NCBI GenBank assembly: GCA_002104895.1
Contig: MCFG01000075.1
Location: forward strand, 22,501-86,500
Reading direction: 5' to 3'
Origin: Anaeromyces robustus
Lineage: Eukaryota > Neocallimastigomycota > Neocallimastigomycetes > Neocallimastigales > Neocallimastigaceae
DNA length: 64,000 bases
The notes under the pieces were generated by a model. That model did not search any database. It was not told the DNA's origin and saw nothing but the letters and a program-made list of their open reading frames with translations. Made by a program: the position numbers and the translations under genes. Positions 25,592-42,293 of this stretch are shown here, piece after piece. Within the stretch, counting starts at the first letter, position 1. Each line of letters opens with the position of its first letter.

Positions 25592-28140
25592 TTATTTATT
25601 ATATTCAAAAAAAAAAAATTTTTTTTTTTTTCTAATTTATTATTAAACAATATGATTATAATTTATTATTAATAATATTTATAATATACAGAAAAAAATT
25701 TTTTTTTTTTGTTAATATAAAAAATTTATGTGTTATTATATTATATTATATAACAATATAATTATATAATATATAAATTATTATATTGTTTTATAATGTT
25801 TAACAATATAATTTATATTTATATTTATTATATAACAATGTAAATATATTTTATATTACATACATTAAATAAATAATTAAATAAATAAATATAAATAAAT
25901 AAATAAATAAAAGTATAATATAATATAAATATGACCTTCCCACTATAAAAATTGGATTATGTACTACTAATGTACCATGGAAAAATTTTATTGATAGTAG
26001 TAATTAATGTATTTTTTTTTTTTATCATTTATTAAATAAAAATTATAAAATTTATGAAAAATCTCCCAAATAGCAATAATAAAATAGAAATTAAAATTTC
26101 ATATATAAACTTAAAATAGGTTATTTTTATTAAGTATTATATACAATAAACAAGGTAAATGAAATAATCCAATTTTAAATATTAACCATATAAATAAGTT
26201 TCTTCTTATATTAAGGTATAAAAAAAAAATAATTTTCTTAATCATTTATTATTAAAATGGTACAGTAAAATAAATATCAAAGAATTTTTTAATATATACT
26301 AAATAATTTATTAAATATAAATATTATAAGAGGATAATTAATAATTAATAATTAATAATTAATAATTAACAATCTGATAATTAATATAATTTTATATTTG
26401 TATTTTTTAATAAGATAGTACATGTACATATTATAATATATTTTTACATATTAAATTAATTGAAATTATATATTAATTTGATTGTTAGATTAATAATCAT
26501 CAATATTATGATTATAATTATTAATAATCTACGGATTATTATTAAATATCATCATGAAAATTAAAAATTTTAAATAATAATAATATATTAAATATATATA
26601 TTCTCATTCATCAAATAATTTTTAATTAAAATTATTTGATATTATTAAATAAAAAAAAACGATTTTGACAATTTAAAGTACCATGCTTATAATCCAAATT
26701 AATAAATATATATTATATAATCATTATAAAATTATATTTATTAATAAAAAGGATTACAAGTTAATTTTATGATATACAGATATCACTAATATAGAAAAAA
26801 AAAAAAAAAACATTAATGGTGAGTGAATTATTTAAGTGCCCAATCTTCCGTTCTGGAGGTGGAAGGTTGCTACTGTTGCGGCAACCCTCCTTTCATGAAA
26901 ATCAAATTTTTATATTTTGAATAAATGCATATTCTTGCATATCCAAAATTTTATATCTGATCAACCAGATTAAATTTTTTTTTTAATTTCAAATACCATG
27001 ATTCTTTATTATTATATAACAATTTATTATTATTAAAAGTAATAATTATTAATACTATTATCTTATTATTATCTTAATATTTTTTTTACAATATATTTTG
27101 ATATATATATAATAACATATCAAACTCTATTACAATTTAATATCTATATTTATGTTTTGAAAAAAGATTATTTGATATATTACATGTTAATGTATTAAAT
27201 CAAAGATATTGAGACTTGTTTTTTTTTTTTTTTTTCATTAATAAATATTATTATAATATATAACATATATATTAATTAATATTAATTAGTATTATATTTT
27301 ATTAGACTTACAAAGAGTATTATGTATAACTTAATAATTTTTTTTGAAGTACATGAGAGAATAATATTAACATCTGTATTATTATTTATTAATATCATAT
27401 TTAAAATTATTAAATTTATTATTAAAAGTGTTCTATTTAACTATATTTATTATTAAATAATTATTTTAATAAAAAAGTATTTAATTTCTATTTCAATAAA
27501 AAAAAAATGTCGACTTAGCAAACTTTATCCATTTAAAAACTTACCATTTTTTTCTTTTTAATTATAACATTTATTTTATTACTCAATTTTTAGTTATTTG
27601 TATATAAGAATATTACGTTATTATTATTAATTTTTTTAAAATCATTATATTTTTATATCTAAATTTTCCATTTGATATATAGTAGCAAATATTTGTATCT
27701 GAATCAAATTAATTCATTTTTATTATTATTAATCATAAATTATAAATATTATACTCTGCATAATATTATATGTATTAATTTAAAAATAATTTTTTTTTTT
27801 TTTGATTTGATTGATATAATAAAATGTCAATTAATTTCAAAATGAAAATTAAATACTATTTAAAAATATAATTATGATTTATTTTATCGAGAAAAAAAAA
27901 GGATTTAGAAAAAAATAAAAACTCTATTTTATATAAATTATCTATGAAATAAAATTTAATTAAAACTATTTTTTATTTAATTTCTCAAAAAAAAAAATTT
28001 TTTTATTTCATTTTTAGAAAAAAAATTTTTTATTTCATTTTTTAATTTCATTACATATATATATAAAATATAACAGAATAAAATAATAAAATAAAATAAA
28101 AGTAATTATTATCTTTTAAAATTTTTTATTATTAAAAATT
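25083..28140. other. 3.06-kb intergenic region between divergent MPE1 and PARG
   Basis: Almost pure A/T with no coding stretch seen. It contains an imperfect 31-nt palindrome at 26610-26640 and a GC-rich structured island at about 26838-26970. A TAATTAA-type tandem run lies at about 26336-26370. Confidence 0.6.
26838..26980. ncRNA. Candidate structured non-coding RNA (unassigned, strand uncertain)
   Basis: This is a GC-rich island in a desert of A/T. On the + strand GGAG (26855-26858) and GGTTGC (26865-26870) pair with GCAACC (26881-26886) and CTCC (26887-26890) to make one long hairpin with loop TACTGTTGCG. Downstream lie AAATTTTTAT (26904-26913), similar to an Sm-binding site, a stem ATGCA/TGCAT (26925-26940), a stem ATCTG/CAGAT (26955-26970) and a T run from about 26974. 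The order hairpin, Sm-like site, 3' stem-loops recalls spliceosomal snRNAs, but I find no diagnostic U1, U2, U4, U5 or U6 motif. No long ORF crosses it. Confidence 0.4.
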
Positions 28141-32057
<3,917 letters not shown>

Positions 32058-32801
32058 AATTATAATATAAAAAAAAAAACAATATAATAAAAAATTATCA
32101 TTATTCTTTTTTCTTTTCTTTTTTTTCATTTATTTAAATTAATAATTATAATTTACATAAATTTAATATATCTAAATATTTATTTACACTATATAAAATT
32201 TTATCTTTTTCATTTACAATAAAATAAATTAATTGAAAAAAAAAAAAAAAATTAAAATAAAATAAAAATAAAATAAAAAAAAAAAATATATATATATATA
32301 TATATAACTATTATAAGTGTTCATAAAAATTTAAAAGTTGAATAATTTATAACAAAATACATTATTAATTGTTAAATAATATCAACATACATTATACATT
32401 AATATGTTGATTTTTAAATATTTAATAAAGGATATATATATTTTTAGTAATATTATTACATTAATATATTTAATAATATAGTTACTAATTTAAGAATAAA
32501 TTTGTAATTAAATTATTATTATTATTTTTTTTTTTTGATTAAAAGAATAATTAAAAAATTTTTTTTTGTTTGATTTTTTTTTTTTTAGACTAAAGGAAGC
32601 AAATACACTTTTTTGTTATTTTCTAAGCTGTTTATTATTTTTTACTGTGAAAATTATTAAAAAAAAAATTCAAAATCAAAAAATATATATATATATTTTT
32701 AATAATAAAAAATAAAACTAAAGAATATTCTATAATTATTGATTTGAAAGATAAAACACAAATATTAAGAATACAAAGTTCAGTATTACTATAAATTTAG
32801 G

Positions 32802-32853
<52 letters not shown>

Positions 32854-33746
32854 GCACACAATTTGTACGTCACTTTTATTGAATTTAAATATTAAAATAC
32901 ATGAATCATAAAAAAACACATAATGAAAAAAAAATGATACTAAAAAAATAAAAAACCAGTAATATATTATAGATAATAATAAATAATACTGGAGGGAAAA
33001 AAAAGAATAGTATATTAATATTTAAAAACAATAAATCCATACAAGCCCTTAATTCTAAATATAGAATTAAAGTAAAATTGATCTATCCTATTCCACTAGG
33101 GTCGGAAATAGGATCGGCATTTGCCCTACTAGGCTGTCCTACTGTGTTATCAGCATTGACGTTCCTGGAGAGGTTGGAATAGTAAAAGATAAAGAAAATA
33201 AATTGATGTAATTACTTCCAATTTAAGAAAAAAAAAAAAAGTGAAAAAATAAAAAGAATTCATTAATCCATTAATAAATAAGTATTTTTTTTTTTTTTTT
33301 TTTTTTGGTTTGGTTTTAAGTTTTATGTTTTAGTTTTTATTTTATTTTAAATTTTATTCTTTATAAATTTAAATATTGGTTTTTATTTTAGTTTATTTTA
33401 TTTTTATTTTATTTTATAGGATAAGAAAAATAAAAAAATTTTTTATAAAAAAATTTTTAATTTAATTTTTTTTTTTTTTCTCTTTTTCTTTTTCTCTTAA
33501 TTTTTTTTTTTTTTCTTTTTTTTTGTTTATATACATATGATAATGAATCATTAAAATTAGATTTATATATTATATATGTATATATATAAATAGAAAATAA
33601 AAATTTAAAAAGAAAAAAATTTTTTTTTTATATTTTTTCATTTTTTTTTTTTTTTTTCTTTTCTTTAATACATATACATTCATATAAATAGTAAAAATAA
33701 TAATTTGTACATATATATACTATATATATATATTTAAAGAAATCTC

Positions 33747-33777
<31 letters not shown>

Positions 33778-34708
33778 TAAAATAAAAAATAATAAATATA
33801 TATAGATAAAATCTTTTTCTTTTTAATTATCTTTCTCTCATTTTTTTTTTTATATAAAAAAATATATATAACAAAAAAATTTTATTTATATTAAATGAAA
33901 TATAAACATTTGTTACATCTATTTTACATTTTTTTTTTTTTTTAATTGATTTTAAAAAAAATTTATATATAAATAATATGTTATAAGAAGGTTATTTAAA
34001 ATGAAAAGGAAAATTATAATGAATAATATTTAAAAGAAAAAAAGAAAAAAAGAAAAAAAAAAAAAAAAAAAGAAAAAAATTTACAACTTTTTTTTTTTTT
34101 ATTATTTTTATTTTTCTTTCTTTTCATTTTTCATTTTTCATTTTTTTTCTCATTTTTTTTCACCTTCTTTTGTTATTTTTGTTCATTCTATAAATATATT
34201 TATTTTATTTTAATTTTTAAATAAATTCTATTTTCATTCGTTGATTGGATTAAGAACTAAAAGCTATTTTTTTGTTATTTATTTTCACTATTTTTTCGCT
34301 ATTTTTTTTTTTTTTTATAAATAAAAAAAATTTTTTAAAATATCTAAAAAAGAAAAAATAAATTGATTATAAAAAAATTAATTTTTTTTATTGTTATTAT
34401 CATTCAACCTTTTTATATTAAGTATTTCTGCAGGTATCTTTTAATATACTATAAAAGAAATTAATTCATGAAATGTTTTATTTTTCTTCTATAAAAAGTT
34501 ATCTTTTTCTTTCCATTTTTTAATTTATTTTTCTTTTTATAATTTTAATTTTTTTTATCATAAAAAAAATTATTTTTTTTTTCAATAAAAGAAAAAAAAA
34601 TTCAAAGAGAAAAAGAAAAAGAATAATATCTTATATTTAGATATAAAAAAAAATTAAAAAATAGGAAAGAAAAAGAGAAAAATAAAAAAAATGAATTAAT
34701 TATACCAT
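32058..34708. other. 2.65-kb intergenic region between convergent PARG and SH3 genes
   Basis: Mainly A/T homopolymers, including 41 consecutive T at 32810-32850, many A tracts and T/C-rich stretches at 33460-34320. A GC-rich structured island lies at about 33045-33182. No coding gene seen. Confidence 0.6.
33045..33182. ncRNA. Candidate structured non-coding RNA (unassigned, strand uncertain)
   Basis: A second GC-rich island. CTATTCCA (33088-33095) pairs perfectly with TGGAATAG (33175-33182), closing a ~95-nt domain. Inside, TAGGG (33097-33101) pairs with CCCTA (33124-33128), and AGG/CCT (33131-33140) forms a small stem. A 9-bp hairpin TTAATTCTA/TAGAATTAA lies immediately 5' (33049-33070). 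An alternative fold pairs CCTATT with AATAGG (33107-33112). No tRNA T-arm, 5S rRNA boxes or SRP/RNase P core was recognised. No ORF spans it. Confidence 0.42.
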
Positions 34709-36090
34709 TTAGAAAATATTTGGTGAATCTAATTTCAAGTTTTCTAATTTTTTAGACCAATCTGGCATAGTTAATAAAGAAATACCACGAGAAGCACGCT
34801 TGGCTTTCTTAGTTGGTTTGACTGAACGCTTTGGTAAAGAATACATACCATAAGATTGCCATTTGTTAACTTCTTCTTGATTAATAGCTGAACCAATATT
34901 GTCTAAACAACAAGTTGGGAAGATACCATCGAAACGAGTAGTTAAGTTACGACCAAGAGAATAACCATCTTGATAACATTCCTAAATAATATTAAAATAA
35001 AAAAAAAAAAAAAAGAAAAATAAGAAAAAAAGAAAAATAAGAAAAATAAGAAAATTTTAAATATAAAATATTATTTTATAATAATTTTTTTTTATTTATA
35101 TTTTTAAATATTAATTTTTACCTTAATACAAACGAGATCACCACAATTTAATTGAATTTCATCAACACATCTAGCATCCCATGGTAAAACTACCTTGTAT
35201 GCACGATTAGTTGGTAAGGTAACATTTAATCTCTTAGCTCCTTCAGCTTCATCTTCAAAAATAACTTCAGTAGAAATACATCCACTATTTCTTAATGTTG
35301 AAGCATTACTGTTGTCATCATAAAAGTTAATACGTGCTTCATCTTCACGGAAATCATTTGGTTTGAAAGAGTAAGTAAGGGATGAGTTCTTTGGAGTGTA
35401 GTCATAAATAGCATTATTTTCAAACTTGTATTTGAAAAGTTCTGGGCTATTTAATTGCTTTTTAGCCTTGCTACGATAACTCATACCACCAGCAGCAGCA
35501 GCTACTAAAGCTAAACCAACAATTGTAACCTTTCCAGTAGAACCAGATTTTTGTTCCTTTTCAGTTTTCTTTTCATCTTTCATAGCTTCATTTTCACTAA
35601 CAGGAACAATGTGTAATTTACTAGCATCAATCTTTTTTGGTTCAACATAATCAAATCCTGGAATTGGTTCTCTAGTTTTTTCAGATTTTTCTTTTTTATG
35701 AGTTTTGTGCTTATGAGCTTTAACTACGTTTACATGTTCTTTCTTTGCTTCATGCTTATTATCAGCATGTTTATTAGCAACATGTTTAGCAACATGCTTT
35801 TCAGCTATATATATTTATATATATTAAATAAAAAATATATAATATTAAATTATTATTAGATATATAGAAAAAATCAAATAAACATTTATTTAATTATTAA
35901 AAAGTATAAATAATACTTTTTTTTTTTCAAACAATTTGAGATTAAATTATATATTTTTTATTTAAAAAAGTATTTTTTTTGTCTTATTTCTTATAAATAT
36001 CATTTTAAATAACTTACATTCGGCACTTTGAACTGTTACGAATAAAATAAGTATAACAAAAAGGAAAAGACTTAAAGTTAAATTCTTCAT
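34709..36090 (-). CDS. Signal-peptide, single-TM protein with C-terminal SH3-like domain
   Basis: Three minus-strand exons (36090-36018, 35804-35122, 34981-34709) give 342 aa. A hydrophobic signal peptide (about 1-22, ending TVQSAE) is followed by a His/Lys-rich stretch with repeated KHVAKHVANKH-like motifs. Next comes a linker with a conserved-looking GFDYVEPKKID and a weak transmembrane segment GKVTIVGLALVAAAAGG (about 115-131). An SH3-like fold at about 225-277 shows VDEIQLNCGDLVCIKECYQD and DGIFPTCCL, the pattern of fungal SH3 domains with extra Cys. The basic tail is KPTKKAKRASRG. Codons ending in C are commoner here than in neighbouring genes, which suggests high expression. Topology suggests an N-terminal external face and an SH3 in the cytosol, as in fungal surface sensors. 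No named family is assigned. Confidence 0.82.
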
Positions 36091-38941
36091 TTTTTATATG
36101 ATTTTATATTTAATTTATAGGGTGATTTGTGTTATTGATATTAAAACATAAATTTTAAATATCCTTTTGTTAAGGTTTATTTGAATGAATATATATTGAT
36201 TTCTATATATATTATTAAATTATTTTAAAATATATATGGATATTTTGTTTTGAACAGTTTTTTTTTTATTTTTTTCTTTTAAATAAAAATTATTTATAAT
36301 AAATAATTTTTTTATTCTATTTAAATAATAGAAAATTATATATATATATAAAATTTATAATATTAGTAAAAATGTATTCAAATATAAATTATCAAATATT
36401 ATTAAAAAAATTTAAATATATATTATTTTTATATCATTTATAAAATATTTTTATAAATTATGCTGTTATTTATTATTTATTTTGTTCTTTATTATTTATT
36501 TTTATTCTTTATTATTTTATTTCTTTATTATTATTATTTATTTTATTTTCATCAAAGTATGCTTTGGATTATGACTTGAGTTTATTGATAAGATTTATCC
36601 TTTATACAAATATAAACATATATATTTTTATTTCATTTATCCAAATTGTTCTATCTGAATATCGTCATTTTTTGAATTGTTTATTTATTTATTTATTTAT
36701 TTATTTTATACACTGAAAAAACACTCACTTTTTTTTTTTTAATTTTATTTTATTTTTTTTTTTATTTTTTTTTTTAGTTTTTTTTTTTTTTTTTATTTTT
36801 ATTTTATTTTTTTATTTTTTTATTTTTTAGTTTTTTAATAATTTAAAAAACTTTTTTATAATCAAATAAAAAAATTTCTTTTATAATCCTTACAATATAA
36901 AAGAAAAAAAAAATTCATTTTAGAGAGTACCATTCACTTATTTATATATATTTTCATAATCCTATTAAAAAATAATATTTTTAATTTTTTATATTTATTA
37001 ATATTTTTTCTATTATAGTTTTCTATTTTTCTATTTTACTATTTAATATTATTATTGTATTTGTATCACAATTTATTTAATTTAAATATTAATATTTAAG
37101 GTTATTAATCAATAATTATTACCTTTTATAAAATAATATATTATAATACAATTATAATATATTTAATATATATTATAATATAATATTATAATATAATATA
37201 TATTTGTTTCCTATTAATTTTTTCTGTTGTAATTTTTTCTATTTTTTTAAAAATTTTTTTTTCCATTATATAATGAATGGTAAATTTTTTAATTTAAACT
37301 TCTTGAATAATAATATATTATTATTATATATTTATTTATAATAGATAATATATTAAAAAGTTTCTACATTACACAATATTTTTTAATTTATTTTTTAATA
37401 ACAGTATATTATAATATATTACATTATATATATTATTAATTAAAATTTTTAATATTTTTATCATATTAATGCTGAATAATTAATTTTAAAAAATAAAACA
37501 TTAAAAAATAAAATATACTTTTAATATATGTTTTATATGTAATGCATTATAATATAAAATATATTAAATAATATATAATATAATACTTATAATATATTTT
37601 ATAAATCATGTTTGTTTTATTGAATGTTTAATATATATTATATTTTTAATTTATTTTGTTTTTTTAAATTTTTATACATAATTAAATAATTATAAATGAA
37701 TAAATTAATAAATAAATTAATAAATAAATAGATAATAAATAAATAAATAAATTTTTTGTATACTTTTGGGTAAAGTTACTATTTAATAATAAATATGAAT
37801 TTATTAAGACTTTAATAGTATTAATTATTAATATTAATTATTTTATTAATATGGTATTATTAGTTAATCTGATTATAATGAAGCCTATTAAGCCTATACG
37901 TTTTATTATCAATTTATTTTTTTTATTTTTTTTTACTTTTATATTTATTAATTAAATTTGTTTCTCTTTTTTTTTTTTAAAAAAAAAAAAGGAATTAGAA
38001 TAAAAATAAATGTCTTGCTTTTTTTTATAATATGATAGTCATAAAGTATATATAACATATTTCTTATCCTTAAAAAATTGTTTATTAATATAAATGATTA
38101 ATCATTTTTATTATTTATTATTATTATTTATTATTATTATTTATTATAATTTATTTAATTATTTATCATTTAATTATTTATCATTTATTTATTTATTTAT
38201 TTATTATTATTTTTATTTATTTATTTATTTATTTAGTTATTTATTTATTATAATAATTAATTTATACTCTTTAAAAAATAATATTATATTATATATAATA
38301 GGATATAATGGAATATATTATATTTAAATCATTTGATTATATTAAAATATATAGTATATATATTAAAATAAATTATTTAGTTTTAGGAAATGTTTATTAA
38401 AATTTTTTTTTATTTAGTAATAATTAAATATGAAAAATAGGGTGAATTTATAATTATTATTATTTTTTTTATTAACTAAAAGTTTTATAATTAATTAATT
38501 ATTTAATTAATTATTTAATTATGAAATCAAAAAAGCTAAAAAAAATAATAATGTAATAATAAAAATATAATAAAAACCAAAAAATAAATCATATATAGAT
38601 AAGAAAGTAATGATTAAATCACTTTTAATTACTATTTTATTTTAATAATTAAAGCAACAGTTGTAATGCTAACAACAAAATTAACCATTATAATCAATTA
38701 TACATTTATTTATTATTTATTAAACTTTTTTTAAAAAAAAGTAAAAAAAAATTCAATTATTTTTTTTTAAAATCTTTTCATCTTTTAATATCTTTATAAT
38801 TATTTTTTTACTAAAAAAGTCAATTTTTTTTTATACTATTTGTTTATATTATTATTTTTTTTTTAAAAAGATGTTAATCTCAATAACAAAAAACACAATC
38901 GAACAATCCTTAATTATAATTATATGAATTTATGAATAAAA

Positions 38942-38982
<41 letters not shown>

Positions 38983-41013
38983 ATTATTATTATTATTATT
39001 ATAAAATTAAGTTTATTCATTAACTGACAGACAGAATACTTTTATTTTTTTTTGCCATAATTTTTTTTTTTTTTTTTTAAAAAAATAAATTCAAACCATG
39101 AGAAGTTTTTTAAACTCCTTATATTTATTGTTTATTTATTAGAATGTAATCTAATATATATCATATTATTAATCATGTATACAAAATATTTAATATTATG
39201 TATTACGATCTATTATTGTATTTGTTGTGTTACCATCAGTAGAAAAAGTTTTGTAAAAATATTAATTAAAAAGTTTTAAAATTTTAAAAAAAAAAAAAAG
39301 AATAAAAGAAAAAAAAGTTTTATTAATATATTAAGTTTATTATCTATTAAAATATAAATATTTATTTAATTTTTTAATAATAATTATCGAGTTATTTATT
39401 TAATAAATTAATTATTTATTGATTTAATTATTATTTTTTTTATTTATTATGAATTATAATAATTTTTTATTTATTTCCTTATTTGTTACAGTTATAACGG
39501 TATAGTATAGCTTAAACAAAAAAAAAAAAAAAAATTATATAAATATAAAAGGATTAAAACTGTAAAATATATATATATAGAAAAATATTATATTTAATGA
39601 TATAATATTATTATATCATTATTAAAACTTTAATTATGAACAAATAAAATGAAATAATTAAATAAATATACAAATAAAAATAAAATAAAATAATATAAAT
39701 TTTTTAATATTAGTAATATAATATATAAATATATAAGATGTATTTATAAATATTTTATTTTAGCCTAATTCTTTTTAGGCTAAAAAAAAATATTATTATA
39801 TTATTGTATTTTGGCAAAAGTAAAAATTAAAAATTAGTTCCTTTTTCTTTTTTTTTTTTTTTTTTTTATTATTAGTAATTTGGAATAATTACCTAAATAA
39901 ATGAATATTTATAAATGGAAATAATGTACAAAAAAATATAAAAATTACTTAGAATGGTAATTTATTATAATTAAAAATAAACCTATATGATAAAGTTTTT
40001 ATATTCCTCCTTTTTCATTGTAAAATTTATTCAAATGTAACAATGACGGTTAATGATTGCAAACATGATGTAAAAAGAATTTTTATTTTTATTTTATTTT
40101 AATAATAATAACAATAATAATAATATTATTATTATTAATAATAACAATAAAAAAAAAAGGAGGTTGGTTTTACCCACAATAAAAAAAAATTTACTCAAAT
40201 TTACCACTAGAAAAATAATAAAAATGGAAAAAAATTTTTATTATCAAGCCTCATTTTATTTCAACTATAATTGTGGCTTATAATTTTCATTATCATTATA
40301 ATGTAAATGTTTTCATAAAAAAAAAACAAAACTGTTTATTAAATTATAATATTTGAAGTTTTCTATGATTTATTAATTATTTTTAATTATTTTTATTAAT
40401 TCTGTATTATTATTATAGTGATTAATCCAATATCTCATGAATATGTATATGTATATATATTTGATTTTCAAATGAAATTAAATATTATTAAAGCATTAAC
40501 TTTTAAAATAATTATTTATATAAATTCGCTTTTTTTTTTTTTTTTTATAATATTTTTATTTTTTTTTTTATAATATTTTTATTTTTTTTTTTTTTATATT
40601 TATTATTATTATTATTTTTATTTTATGCTTTATTATATATAATTTTTTTTTTGTTTTTATTACATTAATTTTTTAAAATCTAAAATTTTATAATATATAT
40701 ATATTTATATTATTTATTCATTTATATATATATATATTTTTTATTTATTTAAATTATATATTTATTACTTTTTAAAAAGGTCTATTTGTGTATATTGTCA
40801 ATTATATTTATAAAAAATAATAATTATTTTTTATTATTATAGAATATTATTATTATTAATTTTTTTTTTTTTAGGATTTTTATTACTAATAAAATATTAT
40901 ATATTAGTAATAAAGTATTGTATATTGTTATTTTTTTTCCTTAAAATTCTTTTTTAAATATATATTTCTAAAAAAGAAGAGAGAGGGAGAGAAAGAAAAA
41001 AAAAATTCTAAAT
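36091..41013. other. 4.9-kb gene-free A/T region
   Basis: It contains (TTTA)n, (ATCATT)n near 38955, T tracts and an 11-bp perfect inverted repeat (39758-39768 / 39775-39785, core TAGCCTAA). No exon-like sequence on either strand. It is the largest gap in the window. Confidence 0.6.
39758..39785. repeat. 11-bp inverted repeat with 6-nt loop
   Basis: TTTTAGCCTAA and TTAGGCTAAAA are perfectly complementary and separated by TTCTTT. The A run that follows makes it resemble a hairpin-type processing or termination signal for a minus-strand transcript, but no neighbouring gene ends nearby. Confidence 0.7.
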
Positions 41014-42257
41014 TTAAGATGAACAAACTAATTTATGAGTCTTCCAATCTTTAACTTGACAATCTCTACAACAATAATAAACCTTTTTACATCTGGAACA
41101 ACGATTAGCTTTAGCACCAGTTAAATCAAAGATTTCTTTACAATTATTACAATATTTAATAGGTTCAATTTCAATTTTATCCATTTCATTACAAAGATCA
41201 TCGATTTTTTTATCTAATTCTTCATCAATGGTAACTTCATTATCTGGTTCCTTACTGTATTCTTTCATTAATTTTACAATAGGACCACGTTTCATCTTAA
41301 TACAACTTTGAATAAGTGTATTTGGAATTTTTGGTTCATATTTAAGGATTAATTCAAATAATCTAAATTATTAAAAATATAAAAAATATATATATATATA
41401 TATATATCATTAATATATATTTTTTATAATTTTGTAAAAAAAAAAAAAAAATTTAAAATTATTTATTTATTATATAATCATATAACCTATTTTATTTTTA
41501 TCTTTTTTTAACAAAAAAAGAAAAAAATTAATTTTGAAAAACCAATTATATATATATATATATAAATTACCTTTTATCACCAATTTTAGCAGCTAATTCT
41601 ACTGGAGTACATAATAATTGATTAGATGAAACGTTTAATTTAGCACCTTTTTCTAATAATAATTCAACACAATCATAATTAAGTTCAACAATAGCACTTT
41701 CAAGAGCTGTTAAATTATCTTCATCATTAACTCCTTCAGTAGCATTAACATCAACATCACGTTCTAAGAAACGACGTAAAATAGTTGAATGACCATATTT
41801 TGAGGCTTCCTAAAAATTATAATTAGTCAAAGATATATATCATATATCATATATTGTTAATAATATAAAGAAAAAAAAAATATTAATATCATTATCATCA
41901 TTTTCTTTTTTTTTTTATCATCATTATTATTTTTTTCATCTATCATTATTATTATTTATTTTACCTTGACAGCTAATGGAGTTGGTTCAACATTATTATC
42001 TAATAAAATATTAGCAATGTCAACATATCCTTCTCTAGCAGTAACTTCTAACATAGTAGCTAAAGCTGTATTTGATGATTTAAGAGCAGTAATAACAAGA
42101 TCATTATCTACACCTTCACTTTTGGCAACAAGGTAATCAAGATAAGTTTTAAGAGTTGTTGGACGATTAGCAAGACTAATATTTTACCATATTATATATT
42201 ATGATATTATATATATACAGATATTGTTAATTATTATTACTATTATTATTTAATATA

Positions 42258-42293
<36 letters not shown>

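Noticed and set aside
26838-26980. U6atac gene on the minus strand
   Set aside because: ATGAAAGGAG on the minus strand equals the donor-pairing segment of U6atac as I remember it, which is tempting given the U12-like introns. The following U4atac-pairing region does not match, so the call is not supported without a covariance search.
33045-33182. tRNA, 5S rRNA or SRP RNA
   Set aside because: GGTCGGAAAT recalls the SRP helix-8 loop region and the closed stem recalls 5S. The tRNA T-arm, the 5S internal boxes and the rest of the SRP core are missing.
36091-41013. Hidden gene in the large gap
   Set aside because: Only short A/T-coded ORFs; no exon with normal codon composition on either strand.
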